Positions 23,795 to 32,121 of a DNA stretch of 58,115 bases are shown here, one piece after another. Made by a program: the position numbers and the translations under genes. The first letter of the stretch is position 1. Each line of letters opens with the position of its first letter. This DNA is from Nocardia jejuensis NBRC 103114 (GTDB taxonomy: Bacteria > Actinomycetota > Actinomycetes > Mycobacteriales > Mycobacteriaceae), in contig NZ_BDBU01000051.1 of assembly GCF_001613145.1 (NCBI RefSeq), positions 1 through 58,115 on the forward strand, written 5' to 3'. The notes beneath the pieces were generated by a model that saw only the letters and a program-made list of their open reading frames with translations, was not told the origin of the DNA and ran no database searches.

Positions 23795-25005
23795 TCACCG
23801 GTGGTGCGTTCGACAGGCCACTGCCCGAAGGCGTCGGCCCGGCCACCCTGGCGGTGCGCGGCGGCGTCCGGCGTTCGGGTTTCGAGGAGACGTCCGAGGC
23901 GCTGTTCCTGTCCTCGGGCTTCGTCTACGAGAGCGCCGAGGCGGCCGAGGCGTCGTTCACCGGCGATATCGAGCACTTCGTCTACTCGCGCTACGGCAAT
24001 CCGACGGTCGCCATGTTCGAGGAGCGGCTGCGCCTGATCGACGGCGCGGAAGCGTGTTTCGCCACCGCCTCGGGCATGGCCGCGGTCTTCACCGCGCTGG
24101 CCGCGCTGCTGGGCAACGGTGACCGGCTGGTCGCGGCGCGCAGCCTGTTCGGCTCCTGCTTCGTGGTGTGCAACGAGATCCTGCCGCGCTGGGGCATCGA
24201 GACGGTGTTCGTCGACGGTGAGGACATCGCGCAGTGGGAAGAGGCGCTGTCGGTGCCCACCCAGGCCGTGTTCTTCGAGACCCCGTCCAATCCGATGCAG
24301 TCGCTGGTGGACGTCCGCCGCGTCACCGACCTCGCGCATGCCGCGGGCGCGAAGGTGGTGCTGGACAACGTCTTCGCGACGCCGCTGCTGCAGCGCGGGT
24401 TCGACCTCGGCGCGGATGTGCTGGTCTACTCCGGCACCAAGCACATCGACGGTCAGGGCCGAGTGCTCGGCGGCGCGATCCTCGGATCGAAGGAATACAT
24501 CGACGGTCCCGTGAAGAACCTCATGCGGCACACCGGTCCGGCGCTGAGCCCCTTCAACGCCTGGACGCTGCTCAAGGGTCTCGAGACCATGCCGCTGCGG
24601 GTGAAGCAGTCCAACTCCTCGGCGCTGCGGATCGCGGAGTTCCTGGAACAGCATCCGGCGGTGTCGTGGGTGAAGTACCCGTTCCTGAAGTCGCATCCGC
24701 AGTTCGACCTGGCGCAGGCGCAGATGTCCGGCGGCGGCACCGTGGTCACCTTCGAATTGAAGGCCGCTCCCGAAGAGGCCAAGAAGCGCGCCTTCGAGGT
24801 GCTCAACGGACTGCGCATCATCGACATCTCGAACAATCTGGGCGACGCCAAGTCGCTGATCACGCATCCGGCCACCACCACCCACCGGGCCATGGGCGCG
24901 GAAGGTCGTGCGGCCGTGGGGATCACGGACGGCGTCGTGCGTATCTCCATCGGTCTGGAGGATGTCGAGGATCTGCTCGGCGACCTCGAGCGCGCACTGG
25001 GCTGA
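23791..25005 (+). CDS. metZ: O-succinylhomoserine sulfhydrylase
   Basis: PLP enzyme of the Cys/Met metabolism family that makes homocysteine directly from an O-acyl-homoserine and sulfide. The 404-residue protein has the PLP lysine in YSGTKHIDGQGR (Lys217), the YSRYGNPT motif near residue 65, SGMAAVF and the C-terminal SLITHPATTTHRAMG and VRISIGLEDVEDL. The KHIDGQGR context is typical of MetZ rather than MetB. It is coupled to the rhodanese gene by an ATGA overlap and lies under the same SAM-IV switch. Confidence 0.97.
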   Translation: MITGGAFDRPLPEGVGPATLAVRGGVRRSGFEETSEALFLSSGFVYESAEAAEASFTGDIEHFVYSRYGNPTVAMFEERLRLIDGAEACFATASGMAAVFTALAALLGNGDRLVAARSLFGSCFVVCNEILPRWGIETVFVDGEDIAQWEEALSVPTQAVFFETPSNPMQSLVDVRRVTDLAHAAGAKVVLDNVFATPLLQRGFDLGADVLVYSGTKHIDGQGRVLGGAILGSKEYIDGPVKNLMRHTGPALSPFNAWTLLKGLETMPLRVKQSNSSALRIAEFLEQHPAVSWVKYPFLKSHPQFDLAQAQMSGGGTVVTFELKAAPEEAKKRAFEVLNGLRIIDISNNLGDAKSLITHPATTTHRAMGAEGRAAVGITDGVVRISIGLEDVEDLLGDLERALG

Positions 25006-25032
25006 TTCGCTCGCGCTGAACCCGTAGGCCTT

Positions 25033-25065
25033 GGGCCGGAACCGTTTTCGACGGTGTTCCGGCCC
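25033..25065 (+). terminator. Terminator of the rhodanese-metZ operon
   Basis: GGGCCGGAAC pairs with GTTCCGGCCC in a 10-bp stem, followed by TTCGTCGTTTCT, 28 nt after the metZ stop. Confidence 0.8.
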
Positions 25066-25177
25066 TTCGTCGTTTCTCCCGGCGACAGCGACTTCGCCGT
25101 TGCCGAAGCGGTCGCCGGGTCCATCTCTTGTCATGCCGGGTCGGTCGCTGTGGCGGGCCTCTTTCCGATTCGAATAT

Positions 25178-25213
25178 TGACAGTATGCTGTCAAATATGA
25201 CAGCATACTGTCA
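25178..25213. promoter_or_regulatory. Double palindromic operator and -35 element of the PfpI-MarR operon
   Basis: TGACAGTATGCTGTCA (25178-25193), spacer AATA, then its exact reverse complement TGACAGCATACTGTCA (25198-25213). Each 16-mer is itself dyadic (TGACAG/CTGTCA), so there are two stacked MarR-type sites. A perfect TTGACA at 25177-25182 lies in the first site, and the second ends on the A of the start codon. Autorepression by the downstream MarR gene is the natural reading. Confidence 0.85.
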
Positions 25214-25854
25214 TGACGAAGACAGTGCACCTGGCCGTTTACGACACCTTCTCCGATTGGGAGACCGGCTACGCCACCGCTCACATCCACCGCGAGCTGT
25301 GGCAGCGGGAACCCGGAACGTGGCAGGTGAAAACGGTGGGACCGAGCATCGAACCGGTCACCTCGATGGGCGGCATGCGGATCGTTCCGGACCTCGCGCT
25401 GGCGGATCTCGCGCCGCAGGACAGCGCCATGCTGATCCTGCCCGGCTCGGCCACCTGGGAGACGGGCGCGCTCGCGGCATTCGCGGACAAGGCGCGCGAG
25501 TTCCTCGCGGCGGGCGTTCCGGTCGCGGCCATCTGCGGGGCGACCTTCGGACTGGCGAGCGCCGGACTGCTCGACGCCCGCGCGCACACCAGCAATGCGG
25601 CGCAATACCTTGCCATGAGCGGATATTCGGGTGGCGAGCACTTCTCGCACGAGCCCGCGGTCATCGACGGTGATCTGATCACCGCGACCGGGACCTCGCC
25701 GGTGGACTTCGCCCGTGCGATCTTCGCGCGGCTCGAACTGTTCGAGCCGCGCGTGCTCGAGGCCTGGTTCGCCCTCTATAAAGACAACGACCCGGCCGGT
25801 TTCTTCGCGCTCGCCGAATACGAACAGGCCCGAACGGCGGGCCCGGTCGCGTGA
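25213..25854 (+). CDS. DJ-1/PfpI family protein (type 1 glutamine amidotransferase-like)
   Basis: A 213-residue cytoplasmic protein with the class I GATase fold. The nucleophile-elbow Cys108 lies in VAAICGATFG and an acidic residue partner in SDWETGY near residue 17. It resembles the YdeA/ThiJ group often induced by stress through a linked MarR regulator. Its start codon is the last base of the operator, with no ribosome-binding site, so translation is probably from a leaderless or near-leaderless message. It forms a two-gene unit with marR. Confidence 0.92.
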   Translation: MTKTVHLAVYDTFSDWETGYATAHIHRELWQREPGTWQVKTVGPSIEPVTSMGGMRIVPDLALADLAPQDSAMLILPGSATWETGALAAFADKAREFLAAGVPVAAICGATFGLASAGLLDARAHTSNAAQYLAMSGYSGGEHFSHEPAVIDGDLITATGTSPVDFARAIFARLELFEPRVLEAWFALYKDNDPAGFFALAEYEQARTAGPVA

Positions 25855-25902
25855 TGCGGGAGAATCGTCTGCACTCGGCGGGCCCGGCATGCAGGAGGTG
25901 AG

Positions 25903-26349
25903 ATGACCCGCTCCGAACAGGACCTGTTCAGCACGGTCGCCATCACCTCTTTCAAGCTGAACGGCCAATTCCTGTCCATCGCAGAGGAATTGGCCCGCCC
26001 GGCCGGCATCACCGCCGCCTGGTGGCAGGTGCTGGGGGCGGTGCTGCGCGAACCGCTGCCGGTGGCCGGCATCGCCCGCGAGATGGGGATCACCCGCCAG
26101 AGCGTGCAGCGCATCGCCGATCTGCTGGTGGATAAGGGCCTGGCCGAGTATCGGCCGAACCCCGCGCACAAGCGCGCGAAGCTGGTGGCGGTGACCGATG
26201 CCGGCCTCGCGGCGGTGCGGCGCATCGACCCGCAGCACGCGGAGATCTCGGCACGGCTCGCCGCGAAACTGGGGCCGGAGCGGCTCGCCGCGATCACCGA
26301 CGCCCTGACGGAACTGTCCGCCGCTCTGGAGGTGCTGGAAACCGAGTGA
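25903..26349 (+). CDS. MarR-family transcriptional regulator
   Basis: A 148-residue winged-helix repressor with the MarR arrangement: dimerisation helix at the N-terminus, LPVAGIAREMGITRQSVQRI helix-turn-helix at about residues 50-75 and the wing PNPAHKRAKLVAVTDAG. AGGAGGTGAG lies directly before the ATG, a strong ribosome-binding site. It follows the PfpI gene by 48 nt. Together with the double dyad in front of PfpI, this is a typical autoregulated MarR operon; the inducer is unknown. Confidence 0.93.
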   Translation: MTRSEQDLFSTVAITSFKLNGQFLSIAEELARPAGITAAWWQVLGAVLREPLPVAGIAREMGITRQSVQRIADLLVDKGLAEYRPNPAHKRAKLVAVTDAGLAAVRRIDPQHAEISARLAAKLGPERLAAITDALTELSAALEVLETE

Positions 26350-26566
26350 TCGGGGCATCGTCGCGGCGTGCGGGCTGAGTCGTCGGCACGGTCGGGTGCC
26401 CGATGGAACGCCCACGGCTCGGCGGCGTCGGTGTGGCACAGCGTCGACCGTTCCGTCGACGGCCGCCCGCGCACGGCGGTCCTGAACGCGGGGCCGCACA
26501 TCCAGCCCGTGTGACGAGTTCGGTTCTCCAGCAAATGAACTCGGAGTCACCCGGGATGGGCGGATC

Positions 26567-27367
26567 TCACACGCTGAACGGGTCCTTGGTCTTGCCGACC
26601 AGGTCGGCGACGGACTTCAACACCGCGGTGGGGCGGTAGGGGTACTGCTCGACGGTGGACATGGTGGAGATGCCCGTGGTGACCAGGATGGTGCGCATGC
26701 CGGCTTCCAGACCGGAGATGACGTCGGTGTCCATCCGGTCGCCGATCATGACGGTGGACTGCGAGTGCGCGCCGATCCGGCGCAGCGCCGACCGCATCAT
26801 GAGCGGGTTGGGCTTGCCCACGTAATACGGTTCCTTGCCGGTGGCGCGGGTGATCAGCGCGGCGACCGAACCGGTCGCGGGCAGGATGCCCTCGCGCGAG
26901 GGACCGGTGGCGTCGGGGTTGGTGGCGATGAAACGCGCACCCGCCGAGATCAGCCGGATGGCCGTGGTGATGGCCTCGAAGGAGTAGGTGCGGGTCTCAC
27001 CGAGCACCACGTAGTCGGGGTTGCTGTCGGTGAGCACGTAGCCGATCTCGTGCAGCGCGGTGGTGAGGCCGGATTCGCCGACGACATAGGCGGTTCCGTC
27101 GGGGCGCTGTTCCTTGAGGAAGGTCGCGGTGGCCAGGGCGGAGGTCCAGATCGACTCCACCGGGATGTCCAGGCCGGTGTGCTTGAGCCGGGCCTGCAGG
27201 TCGCGTGCGGTGTAGATCGAGTTGTTGGTCAGAACCAGGAACGGGATCTCGTTGTCGCGCAGTTCGGCGAGGAACTGGTCGGCGCCGGGCACCAGGTGGT
27301 TCTCGTGCACCAAGACGCCGTCCATGTCGGTGAGGTAGGACAGGATCGGTTCATCGATGGAAGTCAC
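26567..27367 (-). CDS. HAD-IIA family sugar/nucleotide phosphatase (NagD-like)
   Basis: A 266-residue HAD hydrolase with motif I LTDMDGVLV (Asp nucleophile about residue 14, Asp acid two later), motif II TNNS, the C2-type cap, the conserved Lys in GKPNPLMM and motif IV GDRMDTD. This set defines the NagD/AraL (HAD-IIA) group that dephosphorylates small sugar or nucleotide phosphates. The start is a GTG at 27367 without a clear ribosome-binding site. It is divergent from fgd. The exact substrate cannot be read from sequence. Confidence 0.93.
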   Translation of the reverse strand: MTSIDEPILSYLTDMDGVLVHENHLVPGADQFLAELRDNEIPFLVLTNNSIYTARDLQARLKHTGLDIPVESIWTSALATATFLKEQRPDGTAYVVGESGLTTALHEIGYVLTDSNPDYVVLGETRTYSFEAITTAIRLISAGARFIATNPDATGPSREGILPATGSVAALITRATGKEPYYVGKPNPLMMRSALRRIGAHSQSTVMIGDRMDTDVISGLEAGMRTILVTTGISTMSTVEQYPYRPTAVLKSVADLVGKTKDPFSV

Positions 27368-27639
27368 GAGTCAATTGTCCGCTATCGAAGTCCGGCGTGT
27401 CGGCCGGAGGGGCACACCGGCCGCGAACTTTTCGAAACCCACTTCACACGAACGAACGCGACACGCGGAATACCCGCGCTGACGGCCGGGTTCGCCGATG
27501 TGGGTGCGACCCCCGACACACCGCTGACTAGGGTGCGAAGAAGGCCGTTCGCACCGATGCCCACCCGGCGTCCCGGACGGCCGCGCGGGAGGTTGGGCCC
27601 GCACGACACAAGCGCAACAAGGCGACAGGAGTGGCGCAC

Positions 27640-28647
27640 GTGAAGGACCTCAAACTCGGATACAAGGCGTCGGCGGAGCAGTTCGGCCCGCGCGAGCTGG
27701 TGGAGATCGCGGTCGCGGCCGAGGAGCACGGCCTCGACAGTGCCACGGTGAGCGATCACTTCCAGCCGTGGCGGCACAACGGCGGGCACGCCCCGTTCTC
27801 GCTCGCCTGGATGGCCGCGGTGGGCGAGCGCACCCAGCGCATCCAACTCGGCACCTCGGTGCTGACCCCGACCTTCCGCTACAACCCCGCGGTCATCGCC
27901 CAGGCGTTCGCGACCATGGGCTGCCTGTACCCGGATCGCATCATGCTGGGCGTCGGCTCCGGTGAGGCGCTCAACGAGATCGCCACCGGGTACCAGGGCG
28001 AATGGCCGGAGTTCAAGGAGCGGTTCGCGCGCCTGCGCGAATCGGTGGATCTGATGCGCGCCCTGTGGACGGGTGATCGCGTCGACTTCGACGGCGAGTA
28101 CTACAAGACCGTCGGCGCCTCGATCTACGACGTGCCCAAGGGCGGCATCCCGGTGTACATCGCGGCGGGCGGCCCGCTGGTCGCGCGCTACGCGGGCCGC
28201 GCGGGCGACGGGTTCATCTGCACCTCGGGCAAGGGCATGGACCTCTACACCGAGAAGCTCATGCCCGCGGTCGCGGAGGGTGCGGCGAAGGTCGGCCGGA
28301 CCGTGGACGACATCGACCGGATGATCGAGATCAAGATCTCCTACGACACCGATCCCGAACTGGCGCTGGAGAATACGCGCTTCTGGGCCCCGCTCTCGCT
28401 GACCCCGGAGCAGAAGCACTCGATCACCGATCCGATCGAGATAGAGGCCGCCGCGGACGCGCTGCCGATCGAGCAGATCGCCAAGCGCTGGATCGTCGCC
28501 TCGGATCCGGATCAGGCCGTCGAGCTGATCAAGCCGTACCTGGACGCCGGGCTGAACCACCTGGTCTTCCACGCCCCCGGCCACGACCAGCGCCGCTTCC
28601 TGGACCTGTTCAAGCGCGATCTGGGCCCGCGCCTGCGCGCGCTGTAG
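27640..28647 (+). CDS. fgd: F420-dependent glucose-6-phosphate dehydrogenase
   Basis: Oxidises glucose-6-phosphate to 6-phosphogluconolactone with coenzyme F420, supplying F420H2 to deazaflavin-dependent reductases. The 335-residue protein matches M. tuberculosis FGD1 along its length, including catalytic His40, Trp44 (VSDHFQPWRHNGGH) and Glu109 (GVGSGEALNEIATG). I chose the GTG at 27640, with AGGAG 8 nt upstream: it restores the same residue numbering as FGD1, whereas the GTG at 27631 overlaps the ribosome-binding site. It is followed by a strong terminator and then pta-ackA, the M. tuberculosis order. Confidence 0.97.
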   Translation: MKDLKLGYKASAEQFGPRELVEIAVAAEEHGLDSATVSDHFQPWRHNGGHAPFSLAWMAAVGERTQRIQLGTSVLTPTFRYNPAVIAQAFATMGCLYPDRIMLGVGSGEALNEIATGYQGEWPEFKERFARLRESVDLMRALWTGDRVDFDGEYYKTVGASIYDVPKGGIPVYIAAGGPLVARYAGRAGDGFICTSGKGMDLYTEKLMPAVAEGAAKVGRTVDDIDRMIEIKISYDTDPELALENTRFWAPLSLTPEQKHSITDPIEIEAAADALPIEQIAKRWIVASDPDQAVELIKPYLDAGLNHLVFHAPGHDQRRFLDLFKRDLGPRLRAL

Positions 28648-28662
28648 TTCTCGCACCGCGTT

Positions 28663-28693
28663 CCGCCCCGCACCCTTCCAGGGTGCGGGGCGG
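28663..28693 (+). terminator. Terminator after fgd
   Basis: CCGCCCCGCACCC and its exact complement around TTCCA: a 13-bp perfect stem 15 nt after the fgd stop. Confidence 0.9.
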
Positions 28694-28754
28694 TGTCGTA
28701 TGGGAAGGGGCGAGGGATATGTGTGGTGATCCGCACTTGTGCCGCGTGCTCCGG

Positions 28755-28782
28755 GTGAACCGCACATAACGGTCGGTAGGCT
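28755..28782 (+). promoter_or_regulatory. Promoter of pta-ackA
   Basis: A -10 TAGGCT (28777-28782) preceded by GTGAAC (28755-28760) at 16-nt spacing. The predicted start, about 28789, is 2 nt before the pta ATG, and no ribosome-binding site is present, so a (nearly) leaderless message is likely. Confidence 0.5.
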
Positions 28783-28790
28783 CTCGGGGT

Positions 28791-30896
28791 ATGGCTGCGG
28801 CACCGGTTTCCAGCGTGTACATAGCGTCCCCCGAGGGCGATACCGGCAAGTCGACTGTGGCGCTCGGCGTCCTGCAGGCGCTGGCCGCTACCACCCCGCG
28901 CGTCGGCGTGTTCCGTCCCATCACGCGGTCCGCGACCGAGCGGGACTACATTCTGGAACTTCTGCTCGAGCACTCCACCTCCGATGTCGACTACGACATG
29001 GCCGTCGGCGTCACCTACGAACAGGTGCACGCCGACCCGGACGCGGCGATCAGCGAGATCGTCATGCGCTATCACGATGTGGCCAAGCACTGCGACGCCG
29101 TGCTCATCCTGGGCAGCGACTACACCGATGTCGCCAGCCCCAGCGAGCTGCGCTACAACGCCCGCATCGCCGTGAATCTCGGTGCGCCGGTGTTGTTGAC
29201 CGTGCGCGGATCGGGCCGCACGCCCGAGGAGATCGTGCAGCTGGTGGAGCTGTGCCGGACCGAACTGGTGGCCGAGCACGCGAAACTGGTCGCCGTCATC
29301 GCCAACCGGTGCGACCCGGACGAGCTCGAGGCCGACGCCGACGCTTTGAAGCGCGCCGCGGCCGTCCCGTCCTGGGCGCTGCCGGAGGTTCCGCTGCTGC
29401 AGGCTCCCACCATGGACGAGCTGTGCCAGGCCATCGGCGGCGAAATCTACAGCGGCGACCCGGAATTGCTGCACCGCGAGGCGCTCGAGGTGATCGTCGG
29501 CAGCATGACCATCGAGCACATTCTGGACCGGCTGACCGACGGTGTCGCGGTCATCGCACCGGGCGATCGCTCCGAGGTGCTGCTGGCCATGGTGAACGCC
29601 CATGAGGCGGAAGGCTTCCCGTCGCTGTCCGGCATCATCATGAACGGCGGCATGCGGCCCGCGCCGTCCATCGCCCGGCTGATCGCCGGTCTCAAGCCGC
29701 GACTTCCGATCCTGGCCACGGATCTGGGCACCTTCGAGACCGCCAAGGCCGCCGCGCGCAGTCGCGGCCGCATCTCGCTCTCCAGCATCCGCAAGGTGGA
29801 CACCGCGCTCGCCCTGATGGAGGAACGGGTGGACGCGCGAGAACTGCTGCGCCAGATCGAGATTCCCATTCCGAACGTGACGACCCCGCAGATGTTCGAA
29901 TATCAGCTGATCGAGCGCGCCCGCTCGGATCGCAAGCGCATCGTGCTGCCCGAGGGCACCGACGACCGCATCCTGCGTGCCGCCGGCCGGGTGCTGCAGC
30001 GCAAGATCGCCGATCTCACCATCCTCGGTGACGAGACCGCGGTGCGCGGTCGCGCCGCCGAACTCGGCCTCGATATCGAGGCCGCCGAGGTGCTCGATCC
30101 GCTCACCTGTCCGCTGCGCGACGAGTTCGCGCAGGAGTACGCCCGGCTGCGCGCCAAGAAGGGCATGACGGTCGACCGCGCCCGCGAATTCATGGCCGAC
30201 ATCTCGTATTTCGGCACCATGATGGTGCACATGGGCGTGGCCGACGGCATGGTGTCCGGCGCGGCGCACACCACCGCGCACACCATCCGGCCGGCCTTCG
30301 AGATCATCAAGACGGTGCCGGGGGTGGCCACGGTCTCGAGCGTGTTCCTGATGGCCCTCTCGGATCGGGTGCTGGTCTACGGCGACGGCGCCGTGGTGCC
30401 GGATCCGACCGCCGACCAGTTGGCCGACATCGCGATCTCCTCCTCCCGCACCGCCCTGCAGTTCGGCATCGAGCCGCGCGTCGCCATGCTGTCGTACTCG
30501 ACCGGCGAATCCGGGACCGGCGCGGATGTGGACAAGGTCCGCGAGGCGACCAAACTGGTGCACGAGCGGGCGCCGGAACTGCTGGTGGAGGGCCCGATCC
30601 AGTACGACGCCGCGATCGAGCCGACGGTCGCGCAGACCAAACTGCCCAACTCCCAGGTCGCCGGGCAGGCGACGGTGTTCATCTTCCCGGACCTCAATAC
30701 CGGCAACAACACCTACAAGGCCGTACAGCGCAGCGCCGGCGCGGTCGCCATCGGCCCGGTGCTGCAGGGTCTGCGCAAGCCGGTCAACGATCTCTCGCGC
30801 GGCGCGCTGGTCGCGGACATCGTGAACACGGTGGCCATCACCGCCATTCAGGCCCAACAGGAGTCCGGGGCGACTCCGGAAGGCAGTGCCTCGTGA
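28791..30896 (+). CDS. pta: Phosphate acetyltransferase (long form)
   Basis: Converts acetyl-CoA and phosphate to acetyl phosphate and CoA. The 701-residue protein is the two-part type: an N-terminal P-loop regulatory domain of the BioD/CobQ class (SPEGDTGKST near residue 14), a DRTGG-like middle, and the C-terminal catalytic PTA domain from about residue 375 (IVLPEGTDDRILRAA, the SGAAHTTAHTIRPAFEIIKT segment, and MLSYSTGESGTG). It overlaps ackA by 4 nt (GTGA), so the two are translationally coupled. It follows fgd as in M. tuberculosis. Confidence 0.97.
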   Translation: MAAAPVSSVYIASPEGDTGKSTVALGVLQALAATTPRVGVFRPITRSATERDYILELLLEHSTSDVDYDMAVGVTYEQVHADPDAAISEIVMRYHDVAKHCDAVLILGSDYTDVASPSELRYNARIAVNLGAPVLLTVRGSGRTPEEIVQLVELCRTELVAEHAKLVAVIANRCDPDELEADADALKRAAAVPSWALPEVPLLQAPTMDELCQAIGGEIYSGDPELLHREALEVIVGSMTIEHILDRLTDGVAVIAPGDRSEVLLAMVNAHEAEGFPSLSGIIMNGGMRPAPSIARLIAGLKPRLPILATDLGTFETAKAAARSRGRISLSSIRKVDTALALMEERVDARELLRQIEIPIPNVTTPQMFEYQLIERARSDRKRIVLPEGTDDRILRAAGRVLQRKIADLTILGDETAVRGRAAELGLDIEAAEVLDPLTCPLRDEFAQEYARLRAKKGMTVDRAREFMADISYFGTMMVHMGVADGMVSGAAHTTAHTIRPAFEIIKTVPGVATVSSVFLMALSDRVLVYGDGAVVPDPTADQLADIAISSSRTALQFGIEPRVAMLSYSTGESGTGADVDKVREATKLVHERAPELLVEGPIQYDAAIEPTVAQTKLPNSQVAGQATVFIFPDLNTGNNTYKAVQRSAGAVAIGPVLQGLRKPVNDLSRGALVADIVNTVAITAIQAQQESGATPEGSAS

Positions 30897-32089
30897 ACGT
30901 TCTGGTGATCAACTCCGGATCCTCGTCGATCAAATACCAGCTGCTGGACCCGGATTCGGCCGATGTGGTCGCCTCCGGCGTGGTGCAGCGGATCGGCGAA
31001 CCCGTCGCCGAGGGCTCGCCCAGCATCGAACACAAGAGTGCGGGAAGGACTTTCGAGCACGACGGCGCGGTGCCCGATCACGCGACCGGGTTGAAGCTGG
31101 TGTTCGACCTGTTCGCCGAGAGCGGCCACGACCTGGCCGAGGCGGGTCTGCGCGCGGTCGGGCACCGAGTGGTGCACGGCGGGGAGATCTTCTACGAGCC
31201 CACCCTGGTGACCGATGAGGTGATCCGGGCGATCGCCGAGCTGTCCACCCTTGCGCCCCTGCACAATCCGGCCAATGTGGTGGGCATCGAGAGCGCTCGG
31301 GAACTGCTGCCCGGGGTTCCGCAGGTGGCGGTGTTCGACACCGCCTTCTTCCACGGCCTGCCCGCCGCGGCCAAGACCTACGCCATCGATGCGAAGGTGG
31401 CCGCCGAATACGGTGTGCGGCGCTACGGCTTTCACGGCACCTCGCACGAGTACGTGTCCGGTCAGGTCGCGGACTTCCTTGGCCGGGACCGCACCGAGCT
31501 GAACCAGATCGTGCTGCACCTGGGCAACGGCGCGTCGGCATCGGCTGTCCGAGGTGGAAAGGCCGTGGACACCACCATGGGCCTGACGCCGCTGGAGGGC
31601 CTGGTCATGGGCACCCGTTCGGGAGATCTGGACCCGGGCATCATCTTCCACCTCATCCGCGAGGCGGGAATGGGCGTCGACGAGGTGGACAACCTGCTCA
31701 ACCGGGAGTCCGGGATCAAGGGCGTCTCGGGGGTCAACGACTTCCGGGAGCTCGGTCGGCTCATCGGAACCGGTGACGCCGCGGCGAAACTCGCGTTCGA
31801 CGTGTACATCCATCGGCTGCGCCGGTACATCGGCGCGTACCTGGTGGAGCTGGGGCGGGTGGACGCCATCACCTTCACCGCCGGTGTCGGCGAGAACGAC
31901 GCCGCGGTCCGCGCCGCCGCGCTCGCCGGGCTCGAGCGCTACGGAATTCGGGTCGACGAGGCCCGCAACACCGCGAAAGATCGCTCGGCCCGGTACATCT
32001 CGCCCAAGGGCGCGGAGGTCGCGGTGCTGGTCGTGCCGACCAACGAGGAGCTTGCCATCGCACGCGCGGCCGTCAGGCTGGTCGGCTGA
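30893..32089 (+). CDS. ackA: Acetate kinase
   Basis: Makes ATP (or acetyl phosphate) by reversible phosphate transfer with acetate. The 398-residue protein has VLVINSGSSSIKYQL at the N-terminus (Asn7 and Ser10/12 region), GHRVVHGG with the acetate-site Arg, FDTAFFHGLP with catalytic Asp, RYGFHGTSHEYV, LGNGASASAV, and the catalytic Arg of GTRSGDLDPG. The GTG start overlaps the pta stop. Together they form the Pta-AckA overflow/acetate pathway. The gene converges on pknG with a short bidirectional hairpin. Confidence 0.97.
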   Translation: MNVLVINSGSSSIKYQLLDPDSADVVASGVVQRIGEPVAEGSPSIEHKSAGRTFEHDGAVPDHATGLKLVFDLFAESGHDLAEAGLRAVGHRVVHGGEIFYEPTLVTDEVIRAIAELSTLAPLHNPANVVGIESARELLPGVPQVAVFDTAFFHGLPAAAKTYAIDAKVAAEYGVRRYGFHGTSHEYVSGQVADFLGRDRTELNQIVLHLGNGASASAVRGGKAVDTTMGLTPLEGLVMGTRSGDLDPGIIFHLIREAGMGVDEVDNLLNRESGIKGVSGVNDFRELGRLIGTGDAAAKLAFDVYIHRLRRYIGAYLVELGRVDAITFTAGVGENDAAVRAAALAGLERYGIRVDEARNTAKDRSARYISPKGAEVAVLVVPTNEELAIARAAVRLVG

Positions 32090-32094
32090 CGTCG

Positions 32095-32121
32095 TGAACC
32101 GCGGTCCGTGAGCGCGGTTCA
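32095..32121. terminator. Bidirectional hairpin between ackA and pknG
   Basis: TGAACCGCG pairs with CGCGGTTCA in a 9-bp perfect stem with a 9-nt loop. The right arm includes the pknG stop codon, so this small element has to serve both convergent genes. Confidence 0.65.

Noticed and set aside
23377..26550. Very long minus-strand open frame (1057 codons) across metZ and the PfpI-MarR genes
   Set aside because: It lies opposite well-supported genes with full motifs and a riboswitch; its Gly/Arg/Gln-rich composition is that of a GC-rich antisense shadow.
26350..26566. Gene between marR and the HAD phosphatase
   Set aside because: No frame shows a start with ribosome-binding site or a recognised motif; 217 bp of convergent intergenic DNA.
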